Positions 1 to 6,306 of a DNA stretch of 6,355 nucleotides are shown in pieces (positions within the stretch are counted from its first letter, which is position 1; every line of letters starts with the position of its first letter). The notes under the pieces were generated by a model. It made no database searches and was not told the origin of the DNA. It saw only the letters and a list, made by a program, of their open reading frames with translations. Position numbers and translations under genes: made by a program. This DNA is from Clostridiales bacterium (GTDB lineage Bacteria; Bacillota; Clostridia; Christensenellales; CAG-314): assembly GCA_003537755.1 (NCBI GenBank), contig DPQS01000069.1:40216-46570 (forward strand), read 5' to 3'.

Positions 1-1
1 G

Positions 2-1060
2 GCCGCCACGTTTGAGCGCGGCGTGGACAGTGCTGTGTCGGCTCACTTGCTTAAACAGCAAGGCTACAACGTGGTTGCTTTGTTTATGCACAACTGGGAA
101 GAAACCGACGACGGCTGCTGCACGGCGGAGCAAGACTACGAGGACGTCAAGCGCGTTTCGGACAAATTGGGCATTCCGTACTACTCCGTCAACTTCGCCA
201 AGGAATACAAGGAACGCGTGTTTTCCTATTTTTTGGACGAGTACCGCAAAGGGCGCACGCCAAATCCCGACGTGCTGTGCAACCGTGAGATCAAGTTCGG
301 ACCTTTTCTTCAATACGCAAAGGCACTTGGTGCGGACTACATCGCGACGGGACATTACTGCGGAATAAGTCACGAAGGCGGCGTGCACAGACTGCTGAAA
401 GCTGCCGACCAAAGCAAGGATCAGACCTACTTCCTTAATCAACTTACGCAAAAGCAACTTGCCGACGTGCTGTTTCCTCTTGCCAATGTACAAAAGACGG
501 AAGTACGCAAAATTGCCGACGAGTTGGAACTTGTCAACGCCAAAAAGAAGGACAGCACAGGCATTTGCTTTATCGGAGAGCGCAATTTCCGAAACTTTTT
601 GCATGAATATCTGCCCAATCAGGCAGGCGAGATAGTAACGACCGACGGCAAGGTGGTAGGCGAGCATATAGGGCTTATGTACTACACGCTCGGTCAACGT
701 CGCGGACTCGGACTGGGTGGCACGACGGACAGCCAGGATCGCTGGTTCGTGGTGGAAAAGGATATGGCAAACAACCGCCTTGTAGTGTCGCACGGCGACG
801 AGTCGGTGCTTATGAGTAAGTCGCTTACGGCTTCGACGCTGAACTGGATTCCGAGCCTTCCGGGCAGACAATTTACCTGCAGGGCTAAGTTTCGTTACCG
901 CCAGCCGGAGCAGGGCGTGGACGTTACGATTAACGACGACGGCACGGCAAACGTACTTTTTCACGAGCCGCAACGTGCTGTTACTCCGGGACAATTTGTG
1001 GTCTTTTACGACGACACCGCATGCCTGGGCGGCGGCATAATAGAAACGGTCACAAAGTAA
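2..1060 (+). CDS. mnmA: tRNA-specific 2-thiouridylase MnmA (TrmU), 5' partial
   Basis: Cytoplasmic enzyme that activates the wobble uridine (U34) of tRNA-Lys, -Glu and -Gln with ATP and transfers sulfur to make 2-thiouridine. Numbering from the GTG at 23 gives 345 residues. Family landmarks: G-V-D-S of the PP-loop at the very start, NPDVLCNREIKF with catalytic Cys86, TGHY at 109-112, KDQTYFL at 132-138, and KKKDSTGICFIGER with the second catalytic Cys182, followed by the C-terminal beta domains ending in CLGGGII. From memory, E. coli MnmA has these cysteines at 102 and 199, so about 16 residues are missing. The GTG at 23 is therefore not a start: it is the Val of the PP-loop motif. The frame stays open to the window edge, but the upstream codons read A-A-T-F-E-R instead of the expected hydrophobic strand plus S-G, probably from a lost base or edge error. 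Identity is very secure; the 5' end is not. Confidence 0.96.
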   Translation, partial: AATFERGVDSAVSAHLLKQQGYNVVALFMHNWEETDDGCCTAEQDYEDVKRVSDKLGIPYYSVNFAKEYKERVFSYFLDEYRKGRTPNPDVLCNREIKFGPFLQYAKALGADYIATGHYCGISHEGGVHRLLKAADQSKDQTYFLNQLTQKQLADVLFPLANVQKTEVRKIADELELVNAKKKDSTGICFIGERNFRNFLHEYLPNQAGEIVTTDGKVVGEHIGLMYYTLGQRRGLGLGGTTDSQDRWFVVEKDMANNRLVVSHGDESVLMSKSLTASTLNWIPSLPGRQFTCRAKFRYRQPEQGVDVTINDDGTANVLFHEPQRAVTPGQFVVFYDDTACLGGGIIETVTK

Positions 1061-1069
1061 ACTTTTGTT

Positions 1070-1089
1070 AAATTTGTAAGCAAATTTTT
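1070..1089 (+). terminator. weak AT-rich stem-loop after mnmA, possible terminator
   Basis: A perfect 7-bp inverted repeat, AAATTTG (1070-1076) and CAAATTT (1081-1087), encloses a 4-nt loop. The T-run at its 3' side continues to 1089. It begins 10 nt after the mnmA stop codon. The stem is almost all A:T pairs, so it would be a weak terminator; it could equally be an operator overlapping the candidate promoter. Confidence 0.35.
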
Positions 1090-1101
1090 GATACGTACAA
1101 T
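1074..1101 (+). promoter_or_regulatory. possible sigma-70 promoter for the membrane protein / sigma factor block
   Basis: TTGTAA (1074-1079), a 16-nt spacer and TACAAT (1096-1101) match the housekeeping -35/-10 pattern at 4/6 and 5/6. Transcription would begin near 1108, leaving about a 40-nt leader before the ATG at 1148. AT-rich gaps give such matches by chance, so support is moderate. Confidence 0.35.
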
Positions 1102-1138
1102 GTTTTTCGTTACAACGACGCATGCAAAATTTGCCAAC

Positions 1139-1142
1139 GGAG
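1139..1142 (+). promoter_or_regulatory. ribosome binding site deciding the 1148 start
   Basis: GGAG sits 5 nt before the ATG at 1148. The longer in-frame options, TTG 1088 and ATG 1100, have no purine-rich site upstream and would add about 20 residues with no family counterpart, so 1148 is preferred. Confidence 0.5.
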
Positions 1143-1147
1143 ATACG

Positions 1148-2059
1148 ATGGACGAAAAAAACGTTGTGGCGACAACGGAAGAAAACGCCGAAACAAAGGA
1201 AATACTCGACGAACTGGCAGCCGAACCTACGGTGAAAAAAACACGCGTATGGGAGGTTGACTTTCTTCGCGGATTTTTGATTTTGTTCGTCGTTTGGGAT
1301 CACTTTATGTGGGACATCGTGTACGGCGTAAACGGCAACTACAACACGGGATTGTTCAAATGGCTGTACGACCTGGGCGTAGGTTACTACGGCGGTATTC
1401 TGCGCGAAACCACCCACGACGCATTTGTCACGTTGTTCATTTTTCTGTCCGGCGTTTCTTGCAGTTTTTCACGAAGTAACGGCAGGCGCGCAATCAAAAT
1501 GGTGGTGTTTGCCTTCGCCTTTACGGCGGTTACGTTTGCCGTAAGTTCCATTATCGGCGAAAACATCACAGTGCGCTTCAACGTAATTCACGTAATCGCA
1601 TTGTCTGTCGCGTTGTGGACAGGGATAAAATGGGTGTGTGGCAAGTGCACAAAGCCCTGGCAAAAAAACCTGTTCGGTGCGGTCATGACCTGCATTATCG
1701 TTGCGGTAATCGTGTCAGGTTCCTGCGCCAAAATCGCCCACATCGTGGTTGGCAAACCATGGTCTACCGAGCACAGTTTCTGGTTCTTTTTGTTCGATTA
1801 CAGCGGAAGCAAAGGCTACTCGCAATTTTTCGGAGGCGACTGCTGGCCGTTTTTCCCCGATTTCGGCTGGTTTCTTATCGGCGCGTTTCTCGGGCGTGCT
1901 TTGTACAAAGAAAAAAAATCGCTGTTTCCGTCGGTCAATCCAAAGTATGTGTCGCCCCTTACTTTTTGCGGACGTCACAGCATCTGGATTTACTTCGGCA
2001 GTCAGGTTGTGATGTACGGACTTATTTTCCTGCTTCACGGCATACTTAACATATTGTAA
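1148..2059 (+). CDS. DUF1624 / HGSNAT-like multi-pass membrane acyltransferase-family protein
   Basis: A 303-residue integral membrane protein. A charged, acidic cytoplasmic tail (about residues 1-34) precedes the family signature VDFLRGFLILFVVWDH (37-52). Further family-like stretches are FVTLFIFLSGVSCSFSR (93-109), FNVIHVIALS (144-153), WPFFPDFGWFLIGAFLGR (233-250) and GRHSIWIYFGSQVVMYGL (275-292). Hydrophobic segments suggest about six or seven membrane passes, most of them short. The fold is the catalytic-domain type of heparan-alpha-glucosaminide N-acetyltransferase (PF07786); bacterial members are mostly uncharacterised and may move acyl groups onto envelope glycans, which is inference here. 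In the last segment the family often has a His-Gln pair after the Tyr, whereas this protein reads F-G-S-Q. It lies 87 nt after mnmA and 3 nt before the sigma factor, so it probably shares a transcript with the latter. Family assignment is good; substrate unknown. Confidence 0.82.
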   Translation: MDEKNVVATTEENAETKEILDELAAEPTVKKTRVWEVDFLRGFLILFVVWDHFMWDIVYGVNGNYNTGLFKWLYDLGVGYYGGILRETTHDAFVTLFIFLSGVSCSFSRSNGRRAIKMVVFAFAFTAVTFAVSSIIGENITVRFNVIHVIALSVALWTGIKWVCGKCTKPWQKNLFGAVMTCIIVAVIVSGSCAKIAHIVVGKPWSTEHSFWFFLFDYSGSKGYSQFFGGDCWPFFPDFGWFLIGAFLGRALYKEKKSLFPSVNPKYVSPLTFCGRHSIWIYFGSQVVMYGLIFLLHGILNIL

Positions 2060-2062
2060 AAC

Positions 2063-2596
2063 ATGGACGAAAAAACATTGCGACAAGTAAACATGTGCAT
2101 TGTCGACATTTCCGACGGTGAAGTTTCGTCGTTGGAAACTTTGTCGAGCCTTGTTTCCGCTCGCATGCTGTCCGTTGCATTAAGCGTCTTGCACAACCGC
2201 GTTCTCGCCGAGGATGCCGTGCAGGACGCTTTTGTCAAAATAGTAGACAATGCCTCGCGCTTCAATGCGGGCACCAACGGCTACGCCTGGATTTGTAAAA
2301 TTACGCAAAACTGCGCACTTAACATATTGCGGCACGAACGTCGACGGCAGACGACAAATATCGACGATTGTTTCTTTCTTGCCGACCCCGACAATCCCTT
2401 TGATAGAAGTGACGCCGCCGTTACGTTGCAAAAGGCATTTGCGACGCTTGACGAAACGGAAAAGCGCGTCCTCTACCAAAAGTATTTTATGGATTTCACC
2501 GTCCGCGACAGCGCAAAGTCGCTCAGCATGTCCAAGTCTTCGGTGCAGCGAGCGGTGGATCGCGCCGAAGCAAAGATGAAAAAATTTCTCAATTAA
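2063..2596 (+). CDS. ECF-type RNA polymerase sigma factor (sigma-70 family)
   Basis: A 177-residue alternative sigma factor that would direct RNA polymerase to a small set of promoters. Region 2 covers about residues 23-95: the core-binding helix AEDAVQDAFVKI (49-60) and the -10 recognition part GYAWICKITQNCALNILR (73-90), followed by basic HERRR. An acidic linker (about 101-118) leads to region 4 (about 122-177), with LDETEKRVLYQKYFMDFTV and the helix-turn-helix SAKSLSMSKSSVQRAVDRAEAK binding the -35. There is no region 1.1 or 3, as expected for the ECF class. The start at 2063 gives the usual short N-terminal helix before region 2. It lies 3 nt after the preceding stop, and no Shine-Dalgarno sequence is visible, so translation is probably coupled to the upstream gene. 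The following gene has the shape of its anti-sigma factor. Target promoters cannot be proved from this window. Confidence 0.93.
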   Translation: MDEKTLRQVNMCIVDISDGEVSSLETLSSLVSARMLSVALSVLHNRVLAEDAVQDAFVKIVDNASRFNAGTNGYAWICKITQNCALNILRHERRRQTTNIDDCFFLADPDNPFDRSDAAVTLQKAFATLDETEKRVLYQKYFMDFTVRDSAKSLSMSKSSVQRAVDRAEAKMKKFLN

Positions 2597-2645
2597 ATCT
2601 CTCGATTACGGGACAAAACAACGGTAAAAGGTGTTTAGTAAACAG

Positions 2646-3344
2646 ATGAAAGACCAACGTATACAGCAACTGTTTGACAACTACGCAAACGAGTTGCCGC
2701 AACAATCCAATCTTGCCGAAAACGCTCGCGCTAAGATGACCGGGCGTAAAAATGCTTGCCGAAAACGTCGTACCTTCTTTGCAAGGCTCGGCGCGATTTA
2801 TTGCGCCCTGATTGTGTGCGTGTTGTGTCTGTCTGTCGTCACTCGCGTTTTGTCCGGCAACAGAAATGACGATGCTGCGTCTGCGCCCGAACAATCGCTA
2901 AAGACCTACGCCGTTTCCGATTTGCGCGGTATGCGTCTGACCGGCGGCGACGAGGCGGGAACAATCGGCTCGGTGCGCACGATGTTTGCCATCGACGAAG
3001 TGGAAAGTTTGTTTGGCGAAGTTGTCAACGCGACATACACGGCGTACTATTCCTCCGACGGTTTGTTGAAATGCATAAGTGCGGCGTACCGCGTGCGTTA
3101 TTCGGACAGATTAGTGGATGTGACGGTGATCGGCGAAATCAACGGGTTCGTCAATGAGCAACTTTATGGCGAGTACAGATACTTTTCGGACAACAACGCA
3201 GGATTTATCCACGGTGAAACGGACGGTGAAGCGGTGCGTCGCACCTTTGTTGAAAACGCAAAAGTTCATTTTTACGTAACGGCCTTTAACTCCGACAACA
3301 ACGTCAGTTACAATGTTTGCAGAAATATTGCCGCCGTTTTGTAA
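2646..3344 (+). CDS. single-pass membrane protein, probable anti-sigma factor
   Basis: A 232-residue protein from the ATG at 2646; a GTG at 2631 would add MFSKQ. Neither start has a well-spaced Shine-Dalgarno site. The N-terminus MKDQRIQQLFDNYANELP resembles the short cytoplasmic helix of membrane anti-sigma factors in Bacillota. A basic patch, GRKNACRKRR (33-42), precedes one transmembrane helix (about 46-67), giving N-in topology, and a roughly 160-residue outer domain follows. No HxxxCxxC zinc-binding anti-sigma motif is present. I do not recognise the outer domain; it is rich in Tyr, Asp and Val with alternating beta-like patterns such as YRVRYSDRLVDVTVIGEI. Position directly after an ECF sigma gene, plus topology, suggests that it holds the sigma factor at the membrane until an outside signal arrives. 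This is inference from context; a sigma-dependent exported protein is the main alternative. Confidence 0.75.
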   Translation: MKDQRIQQLFDNYANELPQQSNLAENARAKMTGRKNACRKRRTFFARLGAIYCALIVCVLCLSVVTRVLSGNRNDDAASAPEQSLKTYAVSDLRGMRLTGGDEAGTIGSVRTMFAIDEVESLFGEVVNATYTAYYSSDGLLKCISAAYRVRYSDRLVDVTVIGEINGFVNEQLYGEYRYFSDNNAGFIHGETDGEAVRRTFVENAKVHFYVTAFNSDNNVSYNVCRNIAAVL

Positions 3345-3462
3345 AAAAAATTCAACAAATTTTCAGTTTAGCGGGACAAATCGCCTTTGGGCATGGTTTT
3401 GTATGCGAAAGGTCGTGCGGAAAGTGCGACGAGTCCGCGACATAATAAACTCGGTTACGGAC

Positions 3463-3470
3463 AAAGGGAG
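3463..3470 (+). promoter_or_regulatory. strong ribosome binding site deciding the 3477 start
   Basis: AAAGGGAG lies 6 nt before the ATG at 3477. Translation from there begins with a textbook lipoprotein signal peptide, whereas the upstream in-frame extension to 3387 adds 30 residues with no such signal. This fixes the start of the VWA gene. Confidence 0.85.
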
Positions 3471-3476
3471 ATTTTT

Positions 3477-5003
3477 ATGAAAAAGTTTCTTGCGCTAATA
3501 GTTACTGTACTTGTCTGTTTGTCGTTGCTTGTCGGTTGCTCGGCAGGAGGATCCGACAAGAGCTATGACTACGACTACAGTCACACACCGACGGGAATTC
3601 CCGAAAACGACAAAGGCGACAACTATCAGTTTGCCGAAATCAAGGAAAACGACTTTACCGACGTTTCGAAAACGGCGGACAGTTACTTTTCGCTTAATCG
3701 TAACACAAGCGGTTACAGTCTGATGCGTAGACAAATTAACGAAGGGGCAAAAATCCATCCGTCATCCGTACGCATCGAGGACTACGTCAACTACTTCAAT
3801 TACAACTACGCTCGCCCGACGGGCAATGACAGCCTTGCGCTCGGCGGAAGTTTGTTTGACTGCCCGTGGAACGCCGCTCACAAGTTGCTTCGTATCGGCG
3901 TCGCGGCGGAGGAATTGAATTTTGACGACACGGCAAACAACGTCGTGTTTCTGATTGACGTTTCCGGTTCTATGTACGGTAATGACCGTCTGCCGCTGGT
4001 GCAACAGGCGTTTACAATGTTGTTGCCTATGCTGGATGTCGCCGACACTGTGTCGGTGGTGACATACGCAAGCGGCACAAAGGTGCTTTGCGAAGGACTT
4101 ACCTGTACCGACAGTAACAAAACAAAAATCGCCAACATCATTCAGGACATACAGGCAAGCGGCTCGACCTACGGCGAGGGCGGCATAAATCTTGCCTACG
4201 CCTGCGCCGAAAAGTACATGCAAAGCGGCGGCAACAACCGCGTAATACTTGCAACGGACGGCGACTTTAATGTAGGCGCAAGCAGCGATGAAGCGTTGGA
4301 AAAGTTGATTTCCGACAAAGCATCCAAGGGAATTGACCTTACGGTGCTCGGCTTCGGTATGGGCAACACGCGCGACCACACCATGGAAACTCTCGCGAAA
4401 AACGGCAACGGAACCGCGGCGTACATCGACACGATAAACGAAGCGCGCAAGGTGCTTGTCGAAGAATTCGGCGGCACAATGCGTACGGTGGCTTACGACG
4501 CAAAGGCAAAAGTGGTGTTCAACGCCGAGTCGGTTGACAAGTATCGCCTTATCGGCTACGAAAACAGCATGCTGACCAGCGACCAATACAACAACAGCAA
4601 AACGCAGGCAGGCGAAATCGGCAGCGGACACACCGTGACGGCGGTTTATGAAGTCGCGCTGAAAAAAGGCGTTGCCGACGGCGCAAGTGTTGCGGAACTG
4701 GAAGTTGCTTACAAAAAGGCACCTTTGACGGACAACGAGAATGTGGAAAATCCGGAATACAAAGTGAATGCGTCGATAACGCTTGACGGCAGTTACGTGC
4801 AGACCGACGACGACAAGTTTGTCGCATGTGTGGTGGAATACGGCTTGCTGCTTCGGGAAAGCAAGTACAAGAGCGACGCGACCTTTGCCGACGTCATTGC
4901 AAGACTTGCCGCACTTAACGATTACATCGCGACGGACTGTTTCAAGGCAGAATTTGCGGAAGTTGTCGGCAAGGCAGCAACGCTTTACGGTGCGAAGAAT
5001 TAA
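3477..5003 (+). CDS. YfbK-family lipoprotein with von Willebrand factor A domain
   Basis: A 508-residue exported lipoprotein. A signal peptide with hydrophobic core (about 4-18) ends in the lipobox L-V-G-C, acylated at Cys21. A short Tyr/Asp-rich linker follows. The YfbK N-terminal domain (PF12450 type) covers about 50-150, with SVRIEDYVNYFNYNY and CPWNAAHKLLRIGV. The VWA domain (about 155-335) carries a complete metal-ion-dependent adhesion site: D161-V-S163-G-S165, Thr231 in SGSTYGEGG, and Asp261 in ATDGDFNVG. The C-terminal DUF3520-like domain (about 340-505) includes YRLIGYENSMLTSDQYNN and EIGSGHTVTAVYEV. From memory E. coli YfbK is about 575 residues, so this form is shorter but complete in domains. 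The role of the family is not well established; the intact metal site suggests protein or ligand binding at the cell surface. It lies 133 nt after the putative anti-sigma gene and is followed at once by a terminator, so it ends the block. It may belong to the operon or be a target of the sigma factor. Confidence 0.94.
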   Translation: MKKFLALIVTVLVCLSLLVGCSAGGSDKSYDYDYSHTPTGIPENDKGDNYQFAEIKENDFTDVSKTADSYFSLNRNTSGYSLMRRQINEGAKIHPSSVRIEDYVNYFNYNYARPTGNDSLALGGSLFDCPWNAAHKLLRIGVAAEELNFDDTANNVVFLIDVSGSMYGNDRLPLVQQAFTMLLPMLDVADTVSVVTYASGTKVLCEGLTCTDSNKTKIANIIQDIQASGSTYGEGGINLAYACAEKYMQSGGNNRVILATDGDFNVGASSDEALEKLISDKASKGIDLTVLGFGMGNTRDHTMETLAKNGNGTAAYIDTINEARKVLVEEFGGTMRTVAYDAKAKVVFNAESVDKYRLIGYENSMLTSDQYNNSKTQAGEIGSGHTVTAVYEVALKKGVADGASVAELEVAYKKAPLTDNENVENPEYKVNASITLDGSYVQTDDDKFVACVVEYGLLLRESKYKSDATFADVIARLAALNDYIATDCFKAEFAEVVGKAATLYGAKN

Positions 5004-5035
5004 AGCGCAACGGTTGTGCTGTTTGTTCTTTTGTT
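5004..5035 (+). terminator. rho-independent terminator of the VWA gene
   Basis: A 7-bp stem, AGCGCAA (5004-5010) with TTGTGCT (5014-5020), including one G:T pair and a 3-nt loop, is followed by a T-rich tail at 5021-5035. It begins directly after the stop codon and would end transcripts of the sigma factor block. Confidence 0.7.
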
Positions 5036-5091
5036 AATGTCATGCGGCTGACCATTCGTCAAACGATTCACTCATTTTTACATGTTGTTGT

Positions 5092-5124
5092 GGCGTGCAC
5101 GGTACATCCGTGTGCGCCTTTTTT
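5092..5124 (+). terminator. strong second rho-independent terminator
   Basis: An 11-bp stem, GGCGTGCACGG (5092-5102) with CCGTGTGCGCC (5108-5118), has two adjacent G:T pairs, a 5-nt TACAT loop and six T residues at 5119-5124. The T-run is only on the + strand side, so it acts on rightward transcription. It lies 56 nt past the end of the first terminator and is probably a backup isolating the dehydrogenase from read-through. Confidence 0.85.
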
Positions 5125-5262
5125 GCTGCTCGGCGATATCGGAAAAAAAAGTGATAGAAAAATCAAAGATTGTACGGTTGTTTATAATAAATTGCAAATG
5201 AGCTAACGGCGTTCGGCAAAATTAACCCTAACTTTTATTTAATTTTTTTGTTTCCATTTTGT
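5125..5262. other. AT-rich spacer with no gene
   Basis: No coding frame with a ribosome binding site is seen on either strand. It contains an A8 run (5143-5150), a lone TATAAT at 5183-5188 without a convincing -35 at the right distance, and a T-rich tract (5234-5249) of the kind that can act as an upstream promoter element. Confidence 0.5.
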
Positions 5263-5290
5263 TTGAAAAAGAAAGGATTTGTTGTATAAT
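5263..5290 (+). promoter_or_regulatory. sigma-70 promoter for the short-chain dehydrogenase
   Basis: TTGAAA (5263-5268, 5/6 consensus), a 16-nt spacer and a perfect TATAAT (5285-5290). Transcription would start near 5296, giving a leader of about 104 nt. AT-rich sequence lies upstream and a terminator separates it from the previous genes, as expected for an independent unit. Confidence 0.75.
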
Positions 5291-5350
5291 CATCAGGTCG
5301 ATTGTCGTAAATTGCACAATACAGTGCGAAAAACGTAAAAAAATGCCCAA

Positions 5351-5379
5351 AGCAAATATTTCCTGACATAATATTTGCT
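5351..5379 (+). repeat. perfect 10-bp inverted repeat in the dehydrogenase leader
   Basis: AGCAAATATT (5351-5360) and AATATTTGCT (5370-5379) are exact reverse complements around a 9-nt spacer. It lies about 55 nt downstream of the likely transcription start and 6 nt before the Shine-Dalgarno site AAAGGAG (5386-5392). It could be an operator for a dimeric repressor or an mRNA hairpin affecting ribosome access. There is no T-run after it, so it is not a standard terminator. Confidence 0.8.
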
Positions 5380-5399
5380 CGTCGCAAAGGAGAAAACAT

Positions 5400-6176
5400 A
5401 TGAAAATCGCTATCGTTACAGGCGCGTCCAGCGGTATGGGACGCGAATTTGTACGCATACTTGACAAAAACGAACAACTTGACGAAATCTGGGGCGTGGG
5501 GCGTGCAAAGGAAAATATTGACGCGCTTGCAGCCGAACTCAAAACGCCTTTCCGTGCGTTTGAAGTGGACATCACGGCAGGCGGAATGGAACAGATTGTC
5601 GCCGCGGTAAAGGAAGCAAGCCCCGACGTGAAGTGGCTTGTCAATGCGGCAGGCTTCGGCAAGTTTGGCAGATACGACGAAATACCCGTTGCCGAAAGCA
5701 TGAACATGGTGCGCCTCAACTGCGAGTGCCTTGTGGGACTTACGGAAAGCATTTTGCCCTTTATGCACGAGGGCGCGCACATCGCCGAGTTCAGCAGTGT
5801 GGCAGCGTTTCAGCCTACGCCGTACCAGAATGTGTACGCGGCAACCAAGGCGTTTGTGTACAGTTACGCACGTGCGCTTAATGTGGAACTCAAGCCGCGC
5901 AAGATATCCTGCACGGCGGTGTGTCCGTATTGGACGGAAAGCGCGTTTTTTGACAGAGCAGGGCAGACGGAACGCAAAGTGGTCACCAAAATGGTGGCGT
6001 TGTACAAGCCTTACGACGTAAGTCTGCACGCCTACAAGGATATTCTGAAAGGGCGCGACATCAGCATACACGGGTTTAAGGCACGCACGCAGGTACGCGC
6101 GGTAAAGGTGTTTCCCGTCAGGTTTGTAATGCGGACTTGGGTGAAGCAGCAGAAATTTGACAAGCGTTACCGCTGA
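5400..6176 (+). CDS. short-chain dehydrogenase/reductase (SDR), NAD(P)-dependent
   Basis: A 258-residue classical SDR, the usual length for the family. The N-terminal Rossmann fold carries the cofactor motif TGASSGMG (7-14), an Arg at 35 after the second strand (G-V-G-R) that would suit NADP(H), D-I-T at 57-59, and the NAAG motif at 82-85. The catalytic residues are present: Asn107, Ser133 in FSSVAA, Tyr146 and Lys150 in YAATK. P-Y-W-T at 176-179 corresponds to the P-G-x-x-T stretch. The substrate loop after it and the basic C-terminus (VKVFPVRFVMRTWVKQQKF) are not diagnostic, so the substrate is unknown. The start is fixed by AAAGGAG 7 nt upstream. The gene has its own promoter and sits behind two terminators, so it is probably not part of the sigma factor operon. 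No clear terminator with a T-run follows it. Confidence 0.93.
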   Translation: MKIAIVTGASSGMGREFVRILDKNEQLDEIWGVGRAKENIDALAAELKTPFRAFEVDITAGGMEQIVAAVKEASPDVKWLVNAAGFGKFGRYDEIPVAESMNMVRLNCECLVGLTESILPFMHEGAHIAEFSSVAAFQPTPYQNVYAATKAFVYSYARALNVELKPRKISCTAVCPYWTESAFFDRAGQTERKVVTKMVALYKPYDVSLHAYKDILKGRDISIHGFKARTQVRAVKVFPVRFVMRTWVKQQKFDKRYR

Positions 6177-6185
6177 AAAGGCTTG

Positions 6186-6202
6186 AAAGGGCGCCGAAGT
6201 GC
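6186..6202. repeat. 17-bp direct repeat, copy 1
   Basis: AAAGGGCGCCGAAGTGC, identical to 6307-6323, begins 10 nt after the dehydrogenase stop codon. It contains the palindrome GGCGCC and runs into a small hairpin, GCACG-GGT-CGTGC (6201-6213), which has no T-run and so is not called a terminator. Confidence 0.85.
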
Positions 6203-6258
6203 ACGGGTCGTGCGTTCACTATTAAAAGAGATAAAACTGATTGAGCCACATAAAAACA

Positions 6259-6287
6259 TGTCATGCTGAGCGTAGTCGAAGCATCCC
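6259..6287. repeat. dispersed intergenic repeat-like element with palindromic ends
   Basis: Begins TGTCATGCTGAG and ends CGAAGCATCCCC; ATGCT (6263-6267) and AGCAT (6280-6284) are inverted. From memory, intergenic sequences of the pattern GTCATnCTGAG...AAGnATC recur in many bacterial genomes and metagenomes, including Bacillota and Bacteroidota. Only one copy is present here, so its repeat nature is recalled, not shown by this window. Confidence 0.6.
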
Positions 6288-6306
6288 CCGGAAGGGTACC
6301 TTGTGA

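Noticed and set aside
1148..2075. Shared 5' coding sequence ATGGACGAAAAAA in the DUF1624 and sigma genes
   Set aside because: It encodes the common start M-D-E-K; similarity ends after 13-14 bases and upstream sequence differs, so no duplication is supported.
2044..2329. 13-nt match ACTTAACATATTG at 2044-2056 and 2317-2329
   Set aside because: Both copies are coding and spell L-N-I-L in unrelated proteins; probably chance codon agreement.
3417..3438. GCGGA...TCCGC inverted repeat upstream of the VWA gene
   Set aside because: Only 5 bp with a 12-nt loop; too short to call an operator or structure without conservation.
3387..3476. Longer N-terminus for the VWA protein
   Set aside because: It would bury the lipoprotein signal peptide 30 residues inside and ignore the strong site at 3463-3470.
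3762..4631. 289-codon open frame on the minus strand inside the VWA gene
   Set aside because: It lies wholly opposite a well-supported gene; its Val/Cys/His-rich translation matches no family I know and no ribosome binding site was noted for it. It is a product of the codon bias of the real gene.
5183..5188. Isolated TATAAT as a second promoter
   Set aside because: No acceptable -35 lies 16-18 nt upstream; the TATAAT at 5285-5290 has a far better partner.
5082..5201. 39-residue + strand open frame in the gap after the VWA gene
   Set aside because: It has no ribosome binding site and reads straight through the strong terminator at 5092-5124.
5235..6071. 278-codon open frame on the minus strand across the dehydrogenase and its leader
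   Set aside because: It runs through the promoter and inverted repeat and opposite a complete SDR with all catalytic residues. The translation is not family-like.
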